DNA of 64,000 nucleotides from Lolium rigidum (Eukaryota; Streptophyta; Magnoliopsida; Poales; Poaceae). This document shows, piece by piece, positions 34,619 to 45,446 of the stretch. The notes beneath the pieces were generated by a model. The model had not been told where the DNA came from. It made no database searches and worked only from the letters and a program-made list of their open reading frames with translations. Location of the stretch: NCBI RefSeq assembly GCF_022539505.1, contig NC_061508.1, forward strand, positions 63,745,754 to 63,809,753, in the 5' to 3' direction. Position numbers and translations under genes: made by a program. Numbering within the stretch: the first letter of the stretch is position 1; every line of letters begins with the position of its first letter.

Positions 34619-36733
34619 TCAAGTAATATCAAGAGATGAAGCATCAACATCATAATTTGTTCTAATAATAGAATCATAAGGTAACTTCATTCTCTTTCTA
34701 GGGAAGTGTTCCATACCTTTCTTGAGAGGAAATTGATATTTAATATTACCTTCCTTCATATCAATAGTAGCACCAACGGTTCGAAGAAAAGGTCTTCCCA
34801 ATATAATGGGGCAAGATGCATTGCATTCAATATCCAAGACAACAAAATCAACGGGGACAAGGTTATTGTTAACCATAATATGAACATTATCAACTCTCCC
34901 CAAAGGTTTCTTTTTAGGATTATCAGCGAGATTAACATCCAAATAACAGTTTTTCAATGGTGGCAAGTCAAGCATATCATAGACTTTCTTAGGCATAACC
35001 GAAATACTTGCACCAAGATCACATAAAGCATTACAATCAAAATCATTGACCCTCATTTTAATGATGGGCTCCCAACCATCTTCTAGCTTTCTAGGAATAG
35101 AAGTTTCAAGTTTTAGTTTCTCTTCTCTAGCTTTTATGAGAGCATTTGTAATATGTTTTGTGAGAGCCAAGTTTACAGCGCTAGCATTGGGACTCTTAGC
35201 AAGTTTTTGTAAGAACTTTATAACTTCAGAGATGTGGCAATCATCAAAATCTAAATCATTACAATCTAAAGCAATGGGATTATCATCCCCAAGGTTGGAA
35301 AAAATTTCAGCAGTTTTATCACGAGGCGGTTTCAGCGAGTTTTAGCAGTTTCAGGTAATTTTGCGCGCTTTGCACTAGGAGTAGAAACATTGCCAACACT
35401 AATTGTTTTATTATTAGTAGGAGGTGCAGCAACATGTGAATCATTAGCATTGCTAGTGGTGGTAATAGTCCAAACTTTAGCTACATTTTTCTCTTTAGCT
35501 AGTTTTTCATTTTCTTCTCTATCCCACCTAGCACGCAATTCAGCCATTAATCTTATATTCTCATTAATTCTAACTTGGATGGCATTTGCTGTAGTAAAAT
35601 TTTTATTTTCAATATCCCTATTAGGCATAACTTTCGATTTCAAAAGATCAACATCAGAGGCAAGACTATCAACCTTAGAAGCGAGAATATCAATTTTATT
35701 GAGCTTTTCCTCAACAGATTTGTTAAAGGCAGTTTGTGTACTAATAAATTCTTTAAGCATAGCTTCAAGTCCAGGGGTGTGTTCCTATTATTGTTGTAAG
35801 AATTCCCATAAGAATTAGCATAACCGTTACCATTATTATAAGGATATGGCCTATAGTTATTACTAGAATTGTTCCGATAAGCATTGTTGTTGAAATTATT
35901 ATTTTTAATGAAGTTTACATCAACATGTTCTTCTTGGGCAACCAATGAAGCTAACGGAACATTATTAGGATCAACATTAGTCCTATCATTCACAAGCATA
36001 GACATAATAGCATCAATCTTATCATTCAAGGAAGAGGATTCTTCAACAGAATTTACCTTCTTACCTTGTGGAGCTCTTTCCGTGTGCCATTCAGAGTAAT
36101 TAATCATCATATTATCAAGGAGCTTTGTTGCTTCACCAAGAGTGATGGACATAAAGGTACCTCCAGCAGCTGAATCCAATAAATTCCGCGAAGAAAAATT
36201 TAGTCCTGCATAGAAGGTTTGGATGATCATCCAAGTAGTCGATCCATGGGTTGGGCAATTTTTAACCAAAGATTTCATTCTTTCCCAAGCTTGAGCAACA
36301 TGTTCATTATCCAATTGTTTAAAATTCATTATGCTACTTCTCAAAGATATAATTTTAGCAGGGGGATAATATCTACCAATAAAAGCATCCTTGCATTTAG
36401 TCCAGGAATCAATACTATTCTTAGGCAGAGATAGCAACCAATCTTTAGCTCTTCCTCTTAATGAGAAAGGAAATAATTTCAATTTAATAATATCACCATC
36501 TACATCTTTATACTTTTGCATTTCACACAATTCAACAAAATTATTGAGATGGGCAGCAGCATCATCGTAACTAACACCGAGAAAATTGCTCTCGCATAAC
36601 AAGATTCGAGTAAAGCGGGTTTAATTTCAAAGAATTCTGCTGTAGTAGCAGGTGGAGCAATAGGTGTGCATAGGAAATCATTATTATTTGTGGTTGTGAA
36701 GTCACACAACTTAGTATTTTCAGGGGTGGCCAT
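34619..36733 (-). pseudogene. gag-pro: gag-protease polyprotein, three frameshifts
   Basis: Starts at ATG 36731-36733 (MATPENTKLCDFTTTNNNDF). Near 36600 the frame shifts into the gag core (DDAAAHLNNFVELCEMQK; LFPFSLRGRAKDWLLSLP; WTKCKDAFIGRYYPPAK), which continues through an Asn/Tyr-rich linker (about 35930-35790). A second shift near 35775 enters a coiled-coil segment (EEKLNKIDILASKVDSLASD). A third near 35340 leads into the aspartic protease (34619-35330) with CDLGASISVMPKKVYDML as the active-site block (DLGAS in place of DSGA) and CPIILGRPFLRTVGA as the flap-end block. The polyprotein would be about 700 residues and stops at 34619. Gag would form particles that package the RNA; the protease would mature them. 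Confidence 0.85.
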
Positions 36734-36961
36734 TTTAGCAGTAGTAAATAAAGCAAACTAAATAAAATAAATGCAAGTAAACTAATTTTTTTTGTATTTT
36801 TGATATAGCAAACAAGATAGTAAATAAAGTAAAGCTAGCAACTAATTTTTTTGTGTTTTGATATAATGCAGCAAACAAAGTAGTAAATAAAATAAAGCAA
36901 GACAAAAAAAAGTAAAGAGATTGGGAAGTGGAGACTCCCCTTGCAGCGTGTCTTGATCTCC

Positions 36962-36976
36962 CCGGCAACGGCGCCA
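36962..36976 (-). other. Primer binding site, tRNA-Asp type
   Basis: The complement reads TGGCGCCGTTGCCGG, ten bases from the 5' LTR at 36987. It is the same primer type as in the array element, consistent with shared ancestry. Confidence 0.82.
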
Positions 36977-36986
36977 GAAATTTGCT

Positions 36987-38580
36987 TGATGCGTGTAGTT
37001 GACACGTCCGTTGGGAACCCCAAGAGGAAGGTGCGATGCGCACAGCGGCAAGTTTCCCTCAGTAAGAAACCAAGTTTAATCGAACCAGTAGGAGTCAAGA
37101 AGCACGTTGAAGGTTGATGGCGGCGGGATGTAGTGCGGTGCAACACCAGAGATTCCGGCGCCAACGTGGAACCTGCACAACACAACCAAAGTACTTTGCC
37201 CCAACGAAACGGTGAGGTTGTCAATCTCACCGGCTTGCTGTAACAAAGGATTAACCGTATTGTGTGGAAGATGATTGTTTGCAAGAAAACAGTAAAACAA
37301 GTATTGCAGCAGATTTGTATTTGAGTATAAAAGAATGGACCGGGGTCCACAGTTCACTAGAGGTGTCTCTCCCATAAGATAAAAGCATGTTGGGTGAACA
37401 AATTACAGTCGGGCAATTGACAAATAGAGAGGGCATAAAAATGCACATACATGTCATGATAAATATAGTGAGATTTAATTGGGCATTACGACAAAGTACA
37501 TAGACCGCTATCCAGACATGCATCTATGCCTAAAAAGTCCACCTTCAGAGTTATCATCCGAACCCCTTCCAGTATTAAGTTGCAAAACAACAGACAATTG
37601 CATTAAGTATGGTGCGTAATGTAATCAATAACTACATCCTTAGACATAGCATCAATGTTTTATCCCTAGTGGCAACAGCACATCCATAACCTAGAGGTTT
37701 CGGTCACTCCTCCAGATTCACGGAGACATGAACCCACTATCGAGCATAAATACTCCCTCTTGGAGTTAAGAGCGAAAACTTGGCCAGAGCCTCTACTAAT
37801 AACGGAGAGCATGCAAGATCTTAAACAACACATAGGTAATAACTTGATAATTAACATAACATAGTATTCTCTATCCATCGGATCCCGACAAACACAACAT
37901 ATAGCATTACGGATAGATGATCTTGATCATGTTAGGCAGCTCACAAGATCCAACAATGAAGCACAATGAGGAGAAGACAACCATCTAGCTACTGCTATGG
38001 ACCCATAGTCCAGGGGTGAACTACTCACTCATCACTCCGGAGGCGACCATGGCGGTGAAGAGTCCTCCGGGAGATGAATCCCCTCTCCGACAGGGTGCCG
38101 GAGGAGATCTCCAGAATCCCCTGAGATGGGATTGGCGGTGGCGGCGTCTCAGTAAGGCTTTCCGTATCGTGGCTCTCGGTACTGGGGGTTTCGCGACGGA
38201 GGCTATTTGTAGGCGGAAGGGCAGGTAAAGAGGCGGCACGAGGGGCCCAGACGACAGGGCCGCGCGGCCAGGAGGTGGGCCGCGCCGCCCTGGTGTCTGG
38301 CCACCTCGTGGCCCCACTTCGACTCTCCTTCGGTCTTCTGGAAGCTTCGTGGCAAAATAGGACCCTGGGCGTTGATTTCGTCCAATTCCGAGAATATTTC
38401 GTTACTAGGATTTCTGAAACCAAAAACAGCAGAAAAAAGCAACTGGCTCTTCGGCATCTTGTTAATAGGTTAGTTCCAGAAAATGCACGAATATGATATA
38501 AAGTGTGCGTAAAACATGTAGATATCATCAATAATGTGGCATGGAACATAAGAAATTATCGATACGTCGGAGACGTATCA
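36987..38580 (-). repeat. 5' LTR (plus-strand right) of the gag-protease element
   Basis: 1594 bp with the same ends as 30396-32033. It has more CpG-to-TpG/CpA differences than its partner and lacks the 44-bp duplication. It is followed by the target duplication AGCAA. Confidence 0.93.
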
Positions 38581-38585
38581 AGCAA

Positions 38586-39205
38586 CACAAATGAAGATAT
38601 AAGTTTCAGCAGTTGCTTTCAACTTCAACATGTATATCTCATGGATAATTGTCAACACAAAGTAATATGATGAATGCAAATAAGCAGGTATGTAAGAATC
38701 AATGCACTCAGTTGACACAAGTGTTTGCTTCTAAGATAGAAAGAAGTAGGTAAACTGACTCAACATAAAGTAAAAGAAAGGCCCTTCGCAGAGGGAAGCA
38801 GGGATTACTCTTGTGCTAGAGCTTTTTATTTTGGAAACATGGAGACAATTTTGTCAACGGTAGTAATAATTCATATGTGTTATGCATAAAACATCCTATA
38901 AGTTGCAAGCCTCATGCATCGAATACCAATAGTGCTCGCACCTTGTCCTAATTAGCTCGGATTTCCATGGATTATCATTGCATTACATATGTTTCAACCA
39001 AGTGTCACAAAGGGGTACCTCTATGTCACCTGTACAAAGGTCCAAGGAGATAGATCGCATTTGATTTCTCGTTTTTGATAGATCTCAACTTGAGGACATC
39101 CGTACTGGGAAAACATAGAAAACAGATAATGGACTCCTCTTTAATGCTTAAGCATTCAACAACAGATACTATTCTCATAAGAGATTGAGGATTAATGTCC
39201 AAACT
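38586..39205 (-). other. Second internal region of the array, right part, truncated
   Basis: Continues the internal sequence interrupted at 30395 (colinear with about 25550-26170). It stops at the pentamer GAAAC (39206-39210), which also occurs inside the LTR. About 3.5 kb (the rest of the internal region and two thirds of the LTR) was deleted here. Confidence 0.88.
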
Positions 39206-39663
39206 GAAACGGAGTTTCGCGATGGCGGCGGCGCCCTGGAGTCTTTCTGGAGTATGATTGATTGATGTAGGGTTTTCGCGTCGCGAGGAATATATAGGCG
39301 AAAGGGCAGCGTCGGTGGAGTCCCGAGGGGCCCACACCATAGGGTGGGGCGGCCCCCTCCTGGTCGCGCCGACTGATGGGGAGGAGGCCCTGGGCCTCCT
39401 CTGGCCTGGCCCTTCTGGCTCCGTGAGTCTTCTGGCGAAATAGAGTTTCTGTGATTTTTCTGGATTTTTCCGAGCACTTTGGTTTTTGGGCCTTTTCTGC
39501 AATAAACAGACATAATAAACAGAAACTGGCACTGTGACATCTTGTTAATAGGTTAGTTCCGGAAAATGCATCAAAACGATATAAAGTATGGATAAAACAT
39601 GTAGATATTGTCATAAAAGTAGCATGGAACATAAGAAATTATAGATACGTTGGAGACGTATCA
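39206..39663 (-). repeat. Array LTR copy 3, truncated
   Basis: 458 bp corresponding to 24813-25272 of copy 1. It ends with the intact GGAGACGTATCA terminus and the target duplication CCGTT (39664-39668). Confidence 0.9.
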
Positions 39664-40369
39664 CCGTTGAAGCTACATTTGGAAGAAATCTAGAGGACGT
39701 CGCGATGAATCTTCCAGCTGGGTCCCATAGCACGCTCCCACAGATCCTGCATGAGTATCATAGTGAAATGAGCCATCAACATTAACCAGTTAAATGACAT
39801 CTTGCAACGAAACATATGAGGATTCTCATGCGTACGTCTACGACGTACCCACCATGAATACCAGCAAACAAGGCCAATAGTTTATTTTGTCCAATGCTAT
39901 CAAAACCTGGGAGTGACTTATCTATGTCTGGGAGGATATGTTCTAATACCTCCGACCCAAGACGGTCGATGAGCATTTCTTCGTCAATTGTTGTACGAAT
40001 TTGGAGTGAGCTCCACATCTCGCATGTCGTATCAAATTGAAACAAGAGATGGGTTAAATCTTCAGGAGCTTGGTTACATATCACACCGCTGGTCCCCACA
40101 TGACGATTAACAAGAATTGACTTAAGAGGGATGATACCATGCAGTGCTTACCATAGGATTTTTTTTTTTAAATCTTACTTGTAAGCTTTGGCTGCCACAA
40201 GACCTTCCAAATAGGGTTGGTCGCCGATGATCCTGGAAGAGTAAGTTGCCCTGCCATAGGCCCAATCGAGTGCTTCCACTGCAAATGATATCCAAACAGG
40301 GTAGAATACGGTCCACTTTTTTTGAACAAGGTCCACTTTTGTTAAAGCTCCGTGCCATGAAGTCATCAA
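39664..40369 (-). pseudogene. LINE-like C-terminal fragment with a zf-RVT-like domain
   Basis: On the minus strand a frame at 40099-39782 contains VICNQAPEDLTHLLFQFD, then TTCEMWSSLQ. This resembles the zf-RVT zinc-binding domain that follows reverse transcriptase in plant LINEs (Cys, His, Cys spacing partly kept; one expected Cys reads Phe). Upstream, at 40369-40175, a frame with VEALDWAYGRATY..IIGDQPYLEGLVAAKAYK may be the preceding segment. Translation continues across the array into the RNase H-like piece at 23828-23950. No reverse transcriptase core is visible, so this is a relic. Confidence 0.55.
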
Positions 40370-40446
40370 AACCTTAGTTATTTAAAGGAATTTCGATCTG
40401 AATAGAGATATTAACACTCTCTCCACTGCCTACTCTTCAGATATAA

Positions 40447-42466
40447 GAGCATCTCCAGCCGTCTCCCCGACGAGCCCCCCGACAGCCATTTTTTACATCC
40501 GGACAGCGTTATTCGGTCCAGCCGCGCCCCCGGCTCCTCGTTTGCCCCCGGATTTGGCCTTTCGTCCGTTCGGAGAGCCCAGGACATCCGCGGTCCCCCG
40601 GGGTGTGCTCGGGGACTCCGGACGAGAGAAAAGCAGGGACGGGCCCGCTCTATCGACGAGAGAACACACGAACCCCACCACTTTCTCGTCGCAAATCCCC
40701 CTCCCCTCCCGTTGCTCTGTCGCCGCTGGCACCACCCCTCTCAAATCCGTCGGTCGGTTGCCAACTCCGCCGTTCCTCCACCCAGCAGCCTGTATTCCGC
40801 CGCCCGTCCTCCCCTCTACGTATTTTCCGCCCTCCAAAAGCTCCCTCGTGTCGCGCCTCGTTGACATGCCCGACAGGTGTTCGTCCAATTGCCTGGCCGG
40901 ACATGGACTCTGACGAGGAGGAGGAGGAGCAGATGTTCGCCGAGATTTTTGAAGAAGAAATGGCAGCCGCCGCCCAAGACGATGAGCACATGCTGATCCT
41001 AGCTTGCCTGTCCGGCTTGTACGCTGAGGCGGCCATTGGTCGCCGTGGTGGGTCGGCACCAGGTCGCCGGAAGTGCAAGCCGAGGCAGTGAATTGAGGGC
41101 TATTGCATGCTCTATGTCGACTACTTCGCCGACGATCCATTGCACGGTGAGGCTATTTTTAGGCGTCGTTTCAGGATGAGCCGGAAGCTCTTCCTGAAAA
41201 TTGTGTATGCCCTTCGAGAGTACGACTCCTATTTCAGATGCAAGTTGGATTGCACCAGCATGGCAGGGTTCTCCGCCCTCCAAAAGTGCACGGTGACTAT
41301 GCGGATGCTGGCATATGGAGCTCCTGGTGATTCTACCGATGACTATCTTTGGATGGCGGAGTCCACCGCCCTTGATTGTTTCTACCGGTTCTGCAGGGCA
41401 GTGATAGCACTGTTCGGGGACATCTACTTGAGATCACCCACTGTCGAAGACACTGCTAAGATCCTTGCTGTCAATGAAGCTCGATGATTTTCAGGGATGC
41501 TTGGAAGCATTGACTGCATGCATTGGAAATGGAAGAACTATCCGTTTTCCTGGCAGGGAATATACAAGGGTCATAAAAAAGGCTGCACTATGATACTTGA
41601 GGCAGTGGCTACTATGACCTCTGGATTTCGCACTCCTTCTTTGCTATGCCGGGATCCAACAACGACATCAACGTCTTGCAGTGCTCGCCGATCTTCTCCA
41701 AGCTTGTTGAGGGTCATGCTCTTCCGGTTAACTTTGTGACCAATGTCCGGTAGTACAACAAGGGATACTATCTTGCAGATGGTATCTATCCAAAGTGAGC
41801 AATATTTGTGAAGACTATCTCAAGTCCCGGCCTCCCGAAGGAGCAGCAGTTTGCCAAGGAACAAAAAGGTTGCCGAAAGGACGTCGAGCGTGCATTTGGT
41901 GTCCTCCAGTAGAGATTTGCTGTAGTCCGATTCCCCGCTTTGACTTGGTCCAAAGATCAGATGTGGGAGGTGATGAACTGTTGTGTGTGCTGAGCGGAAG
42001 TATCCGGTTCCTCCGAGCGAGCAAGCTGCACCATATGACAGAGAGGGTCCTCTTGCACAGCCTAACCACCAGATACCGGCATCGTGGGTTGCGTTCATCG
42101 CTATGCGTCAGGAGATTCGAGACTTCACAATGCATCAACAGCTGCAGGATGATCTGGTGGAGCACATATGGACGCTTTGAGGCAACACTAACTAGTTTCC
42201 ATTTGATTTGTTTCAAAACTTGTCTTGTTTTGTTGAACTGTAACGTTTATTTGTAAAAATAAGACAAATATTGGCAAAACTGATCAAATTCGCCGAACTA
42301 TATTTGATTTTGGACGTTTTCATGGACGTTTTTTTTTTCAAAATCGCCGAACACCGGGTGTCTACCGGAGAGACGGCTAGAATTTCGGCGCTCCCCGATC
42401 GTTTCCAATCCAGCGCTATTTAAAGCCGGATTTAGCCGTGGGAAGCGCAAACGGCTGGAGATGCTC
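40447..42466 (+). mobile_element. PIF-Harbinger (DTH) element with broken transposase
   Basis: Ends GAGCATCTCCAGCCG and its inverted copy CGGCTGGAGATGCTC are flanked by TAA on both sides (40444-40446 and 42467-42469), the TWA target duplication of this superfamily. It is 2020 bp long and carries one transposase-related frame. Its termini resemble those of the non-autonomous elements at 6238, 42821 and 50296, so an intact relative could mobilise all four. Confidence 0.92.
40903..42180 (+). pseudogene. Harbinger transposase (DDE, plant nuclease-like) with stops and frameshifts
   Basis: ATG 40903 starts MDSDEEEEEQMFAEIFEEEM, an acidic N-terminus. In-frame TGA stops occur at 41089-41091 (after KCKPRQ) and 41485-41487 (after VNEAR, where the family has Gly). 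The body shows [62 protein letters not shown] and [20 protein letters not shown] frame shift near 41630 leads to [14 protein letters not shown], then CRKDVERAFGVLQ and the C-terminal frame to 42180. SIDCMHW and the [10 protein letters not shown] block hold catalytic Asp residues of the DDE_Tnp_4 type. The Myb-like partner protein (ORF1) of autonomous Harbingers is not found. Confidence 0.88.
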
Positions 42467-42469
42467 TAA

Positions 42470-42817
42470 CCTCTATGAAGGTGGATAAACCAGCAACAAT
42501 ACCTTGCCACGTCAGTAAAGATGCAACCTTTGGTCCAGTTTTCTAGTGAAAAACGATCAGTAGCAAATTGAAACACGATCAGTAGCAAAGGAGATGATCC
42601 TTGATTCCTTCCAGCTAATGAGCCCCTTTGTACCATGTCCCGTGAAGATTGCGTGATGAGAGAGACAGAGAGAAAGAGAGAGATGTGCACCGTCAAAACG
42701 AACGGCGTTCTTGGCGCTCGTTCACCGTCGCTGTGTACGTCCTGACACTGAAAGGAAAAGGCGCAAGTCCTTTTGACCTCCCCACTTAACCCGTCTCCCA
42801 TCTAAGAGAAGCCCCCT
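42470..42817. other. Unassigned spacer between two Harbinger elements
   Basis: About 350 bp without a recognisable gene. A purine-rich microsatellite-like stretch (GAGAGAGACAGAGAGAAAGA) lies at about 42656-42680. It may be a continuation of the LINE-like or host sequence split by the Harbinger insertion at 40447. Confidence 0.4.
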
Positions 42818-42820
42818 TAA

Positions 42821-44079
42821 CGGCATCTCCAGCGGCGTGACGCATTTCGGACACTCAAATTGTTCGCTGGCGTCCGTTTGCGTCGACTGGCGGACGCCAA
42901 AATGACTGCGAGGGGCCAAATGTGCGTCTGCGTCGGGGGCTACCTCCAGCGGTGCGACGCATTTTGGACATGCAAGTGTTTTTTTTTTGGTGCTACTTCT
43001 TTTCATGTTTGTTGAATGAGGAAGTTTAAACACGAAAAAGTAGTACTCAATGATGTCATGTTGCTTCAATCGAATAGATTATAGCCTAAACAATTAACCG
43101 GATACTTCAATCGAATAGATTCAAACATATTTAACATACAAAGAAGAACAAATTTAAAAACATATAAACTAAAACTAATTTTTGGCCTTCTTGTTAGAAG
43201 GCCCTGCCTCGTCGTCCAAACTCCTGCGCCTCTTGCTTGTCACCTCCTCGTCGGAACTGGAAGACGACGCACCCGTCGAGGAGCTGAAACTGGAAGAAAT
43301 GGCGTCTTCGTCATCGTCGTCGGTGAACGAAGGACGACGCGCCGCCCGCGCCAGCGCCCTTGCCCGGGCCCATGACTTCTTCCTTGCCACCGCCTTGTCG
43401 TCCGCCGCCTCCTGCGCCTCCAACCGGGCAAACTTGGTGTCGGAGTCCTCCTCCTCCTCCTGCCCCTCCTCCTCGTCCTCGGCGTCGCTGCCAGCGCCGC
43501 CTCCGTCCTCCTCCTCCTCACTCGGTGTGGAGGCAGGGTCGCTGGGCGTGGAGCCCGGATCGCTTGGCGTCGTAGGGGATTCCCACCAATGCAGAAATCC
43601 GGGCGACTTGCCCTCGCTCTCCGAGTCGGACGGCAGCGTGTAGTCGCTCATGGCGTGCCGGTGTTGGAGAAGAAGAAGAAGAGGAAGAAGAAGGAGGCGG
43701 TTGAACTTGAATTACCGTAGACGCAGGGGTTATAATCTGCGGGGATTAACGGCGGCGCGTATAACGAAGAGGCCGGCGGTTGCTCTTCCGCGGCGGTTCG
43801 GCGCTCCATTGCGGCGGTTGATCGGTGCGGTTGCCACACCGGCACGAGTTGTGAATTCGAGGCCGATCGAACCTGGGTCGCTGCCATGAGGGCCCGTGGG
43901 GAAGCGAGTGGACGCTAGGCGCGACCGCGGAGCGTCCGCGGAGACGCAAACCTGGCGCATATTTGGGCCAGGTTTGCGTCTCCGCGGACGGCCCGATCAC
44001 TTTGCGCGCCCTACTGGAGGTGGTGCCAGACGCATTTCCGATCCGAAGCGTCCGTTTGCGTCGCGCCACTGGAGATGCA
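42821..44079 (-). mobile_element. Non-autonomous Harbinger-like element with acidic-protein cargo
   Basis: Left end CGGCATCTCCAGCGGCGTGA and right end, in reverse, TGCATCTCCAGTGGCGCGAC, both flanked by TAA (42818-42820 and 44080-44082). It is 1259 bp long, GC-rich, and lacks a transposase. A second copy of the terminal phrase (TACCTCCAGCGGTGCGACGC at about 42941) indicates a duplicated left end. A near-palindrome of CGCGGAGACGCAAACCTGG and its complement lies at 43935-43990. Confidence 0.88.
43175..43651 (-). CDS. Acidic HWW-motif protein carried by a Harbinger-like element, intact frame
   Basis: 158 codons, ATG at 43649-43651, uninterrupted to the stop at 43175. The N-terminus MSDYTLPSDSESEGKSPGF followed by LHWW and the C-terminus EEVTSKRRRSLDDEAGPSN plus KKAKN match the degenerate protein at 6517-6906. 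The middle is a long Glu/Asp/Ser-rich acidic segment, a short Ala/Arg-rich segment and a Ser-rich stretch. KRRR and KKAK look like a bipartite nuclear localisation signal. There is no catalytic or zinc-binding motif. The upstream GC-rich region resembles the other copy. Two copies with divergent middles but conserved ends suggest selection on both ends. Function unknown; it may be domesticated cargo or a helper for the element. Confidence 0.6.
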   Translation of the reverse strand: MSDYTLPSDSESEGKSPGFLHWWESPTTPSDPGSTPSDPASTPSEEEEDGGGAGSDAEDEEEGQEEEEDSDTKFARLEAQEAADDKAVARKKSWARARALARAARRPSFTDDDDEDAISSSFSSSTGASSSSSDEEVTSKRRRSLDDEAGPSNKKAKN

Positions 44080-44082
44080 TAA

Positions 44083-44288
44083 CCTACATCATTGCGTGGT
44101 TGACTCCTTCCCGGAACACCTCATCCTCACTTGGCGATCTAGATTTGATTCCAAGGAAGAAGGTACTAGCTAACTAGCTTATGGCATGCAGCATGTACTG
44201 GATCTCCTCCCCTATGCCAAAGATCCCATTGACCACCACAAAAGCATGGCCAGCTTTGGTCATGACAAGGACATACACTAGTAGTAGG
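44083..44288 (-). other. Unrecognised minus-strand coding-like fragment
   Basis: Read on the minus strand from about 44288, after a TACTACTAG acceptor-like sequence, the translation gives YVLVMTKAGHAFVVVNGIFG and then IGEEIQYMLHAIS with a stop. The same frame reopens as TFFLGIKSRSPSEDEVFREG then VNHAMM and a stop. The composition is protein-like, but I recognise no family. It could be an exon fragment of a host gene or an old repeat. Confidence 0.25.
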
Positions 44289-44436
44289 GTACACATTGAT
44301 AATTGCACTATACACGTTGGGGTTTTGTGATATGGTTTTATTTTCCAGTTTCAGTATCTGTAGTATCTTGTACTAGTTGGATAGATCAATTAAGTGGGCA
44401 GCCGACACACACATATGAGCAAGTTGCGAGATTGCA

Positions 44437-44968
44437 CAAACTACTCACTTTACATGTTTTTTTCGTAAAGTATCAACTATTCATGTAATAGAAACTAATT
44501 ACCAACAGATCTAACAACCGTACCCATGAGTTAGTGATGATTTTTCAATGTCTGACAACATGTAATCGGCTGACATTGTACACTAACCGGGAAAATTGGA
44601 ACAATTGGAATCAGCCGTTTGAATGGTTTTCCAGTTTTTTTTTTTTTTTTTGAGATTGGCCATTTTTTTAAAATATATATTGACCCGTCTAATAATCGAA
44701 ACAAAATGAACTAACTAATATGGGACAGTTTGAAACAATTTGGACATTCATTTGAGCGTTTCTCGACACTGTGCGTGACATTTGGTCAAACTTTTGTGAA
44801 TTTTTCGAGCTTTTCAAAAATTCCGAGACACGCCAGCTGTGCCATATTCGTGGACCTCATTCGTCAGATCTGCTGTTAATCATTTTAATCTGAAATTTTG
44901 ACTTGTGTGCGAACTATTACATAGATAGTTGGTAATATGCGCAAAAAAGGGATAAAGCGAATAGTTTG
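44437..44968. mobile_element. Inverted-repeat element, possibly Mutator-like or foldback
   Basis: Arms at 44437-44491 and 44914-44968 (55 bp each) are inverted copies of one another at roughly 75 percent identity by eye (CAAACTAYTC, TTTTTT, CAACTAT, ATGTAATAG). Weaker similarity extends inward past an AGATCT shared by both arms. The 420-bp centre is AT-rich and non-coding, with a run of 18 T residues near 44637. No target duplication was found, so class and outer limits are uncertain. Confidence 0.5.
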
Positions 44969-45441
44969 CTCAACAGTAATATAAATAGTTGGTGGTTTAT
45001 GCAATGTGCTCCACATAGAGGCTTGAAAACTTTTGTAATCTTGGTAGCAGAGGTAAAGTGAGAGAAGGCTACTGTCACTCTCAGGATAGGTCGAGGAAGT
45101 TTCACGCACGTAGTAGGTGATGATCCTGACAGAGGAGCGACTTCTTGCGGATAACTGGACACGTAAATGATGAATGCATTATTTGCGCATGCATCAAGCG
45201 TGGCAGAGCGGCCATCTGCTTGTCCTCGAGCCTGCGAGAGGGACTAGAGCTGGAGAGAGGCGTGTTTTAGGGCCGCGTGGAGCATTGTTTTCTGGGATGA
45301 AACCACAAGGCAGTGTGGAGCATGCATGGCTTGGGAAGGGATACCACATGCATGTATCATTGTTTTTCTTCTCCATGTTCCTTGCCAGGTCCGAGCCCCA
45401 GGTTTCACACATTTGGTCACTCTATTTTGCGAATAGAGAAT
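44969..45441. other. Unassigned sequence flanking the Copia insertion
   Basis: No recognised gene. Short minus-strand frames (45170-44885) contain no motif I can place. The sequence directly before the Copia element includes the target duplication ACCAC (45442-45446). Confidence 0.4.
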
Positions 45442-45446
45442 ACCAC

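Larger units (their letters stand above)
30396..38580 (-). mobile_element. Complete non-autonomous Athila-like LTR retrotransposon with gag-protease, 8.2 kb
   Basis: LTRs at 30396-32033 and 36987-38580 (TGATGCGTGTAG...GGAGACGTATCA on the plus strand) flank an internal region on the minus strand. This has a tRNA-Asp-type primer site (complement at 36962-36976), gag and aspartic protease (34619-36733), and about 2.5 kb of non-coding sequence ending in a polypurine tract (32034-32049). The target duplication AGCAA is present on both sides (30391-30395, 38581-38585). Reverse transcriptase and integrase are missing, so mobility would need a helper element. Confidence 0.93.
23951..39663 (-). mobile_element. 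Tandem LTR array (LTR-internal-LTR-internal-LTR) of a non-autonomous Athila-like family, split by a later element
   Basis: Three copies of one LTR (23951-25272, 28797-30117, and a truncated 39206-39663) alternate with two internal regions (25273-28796, and 30118-30395 plus 38586-39205). The outer ends share one target duplication, CCGTT (23946-23950 and 39664-39668), so the whole array occupies one insertion site. Orientation is minus, shown by the primer binding site TGGCGCCGTTGCCGG (complement at 28772-28786). The second unit is interrupted by the element at 30396-38580. The lack of pol and the tRNA-Asp-type primer site fit non-autonomous Athila-related families of Triticeae. Confidence 0.9.

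Noticed and set aside
43240..43575. Arg/Pro-rich frames on both strands over the HWW gene
   Set aside because: Out-of-frame shadows of the acidic Ser/Glu coding sequence; the minus-strand frame with conserved ends is the supported one.
43935..43990. Palindrome CGCGGAGACGCAAACCTGG as a possible boundary of a further element
   Set aside because: It lies within the Harbinger-like element whose outer ends and TAA duplication are already explained; it is probably a duplicated terminal segment.
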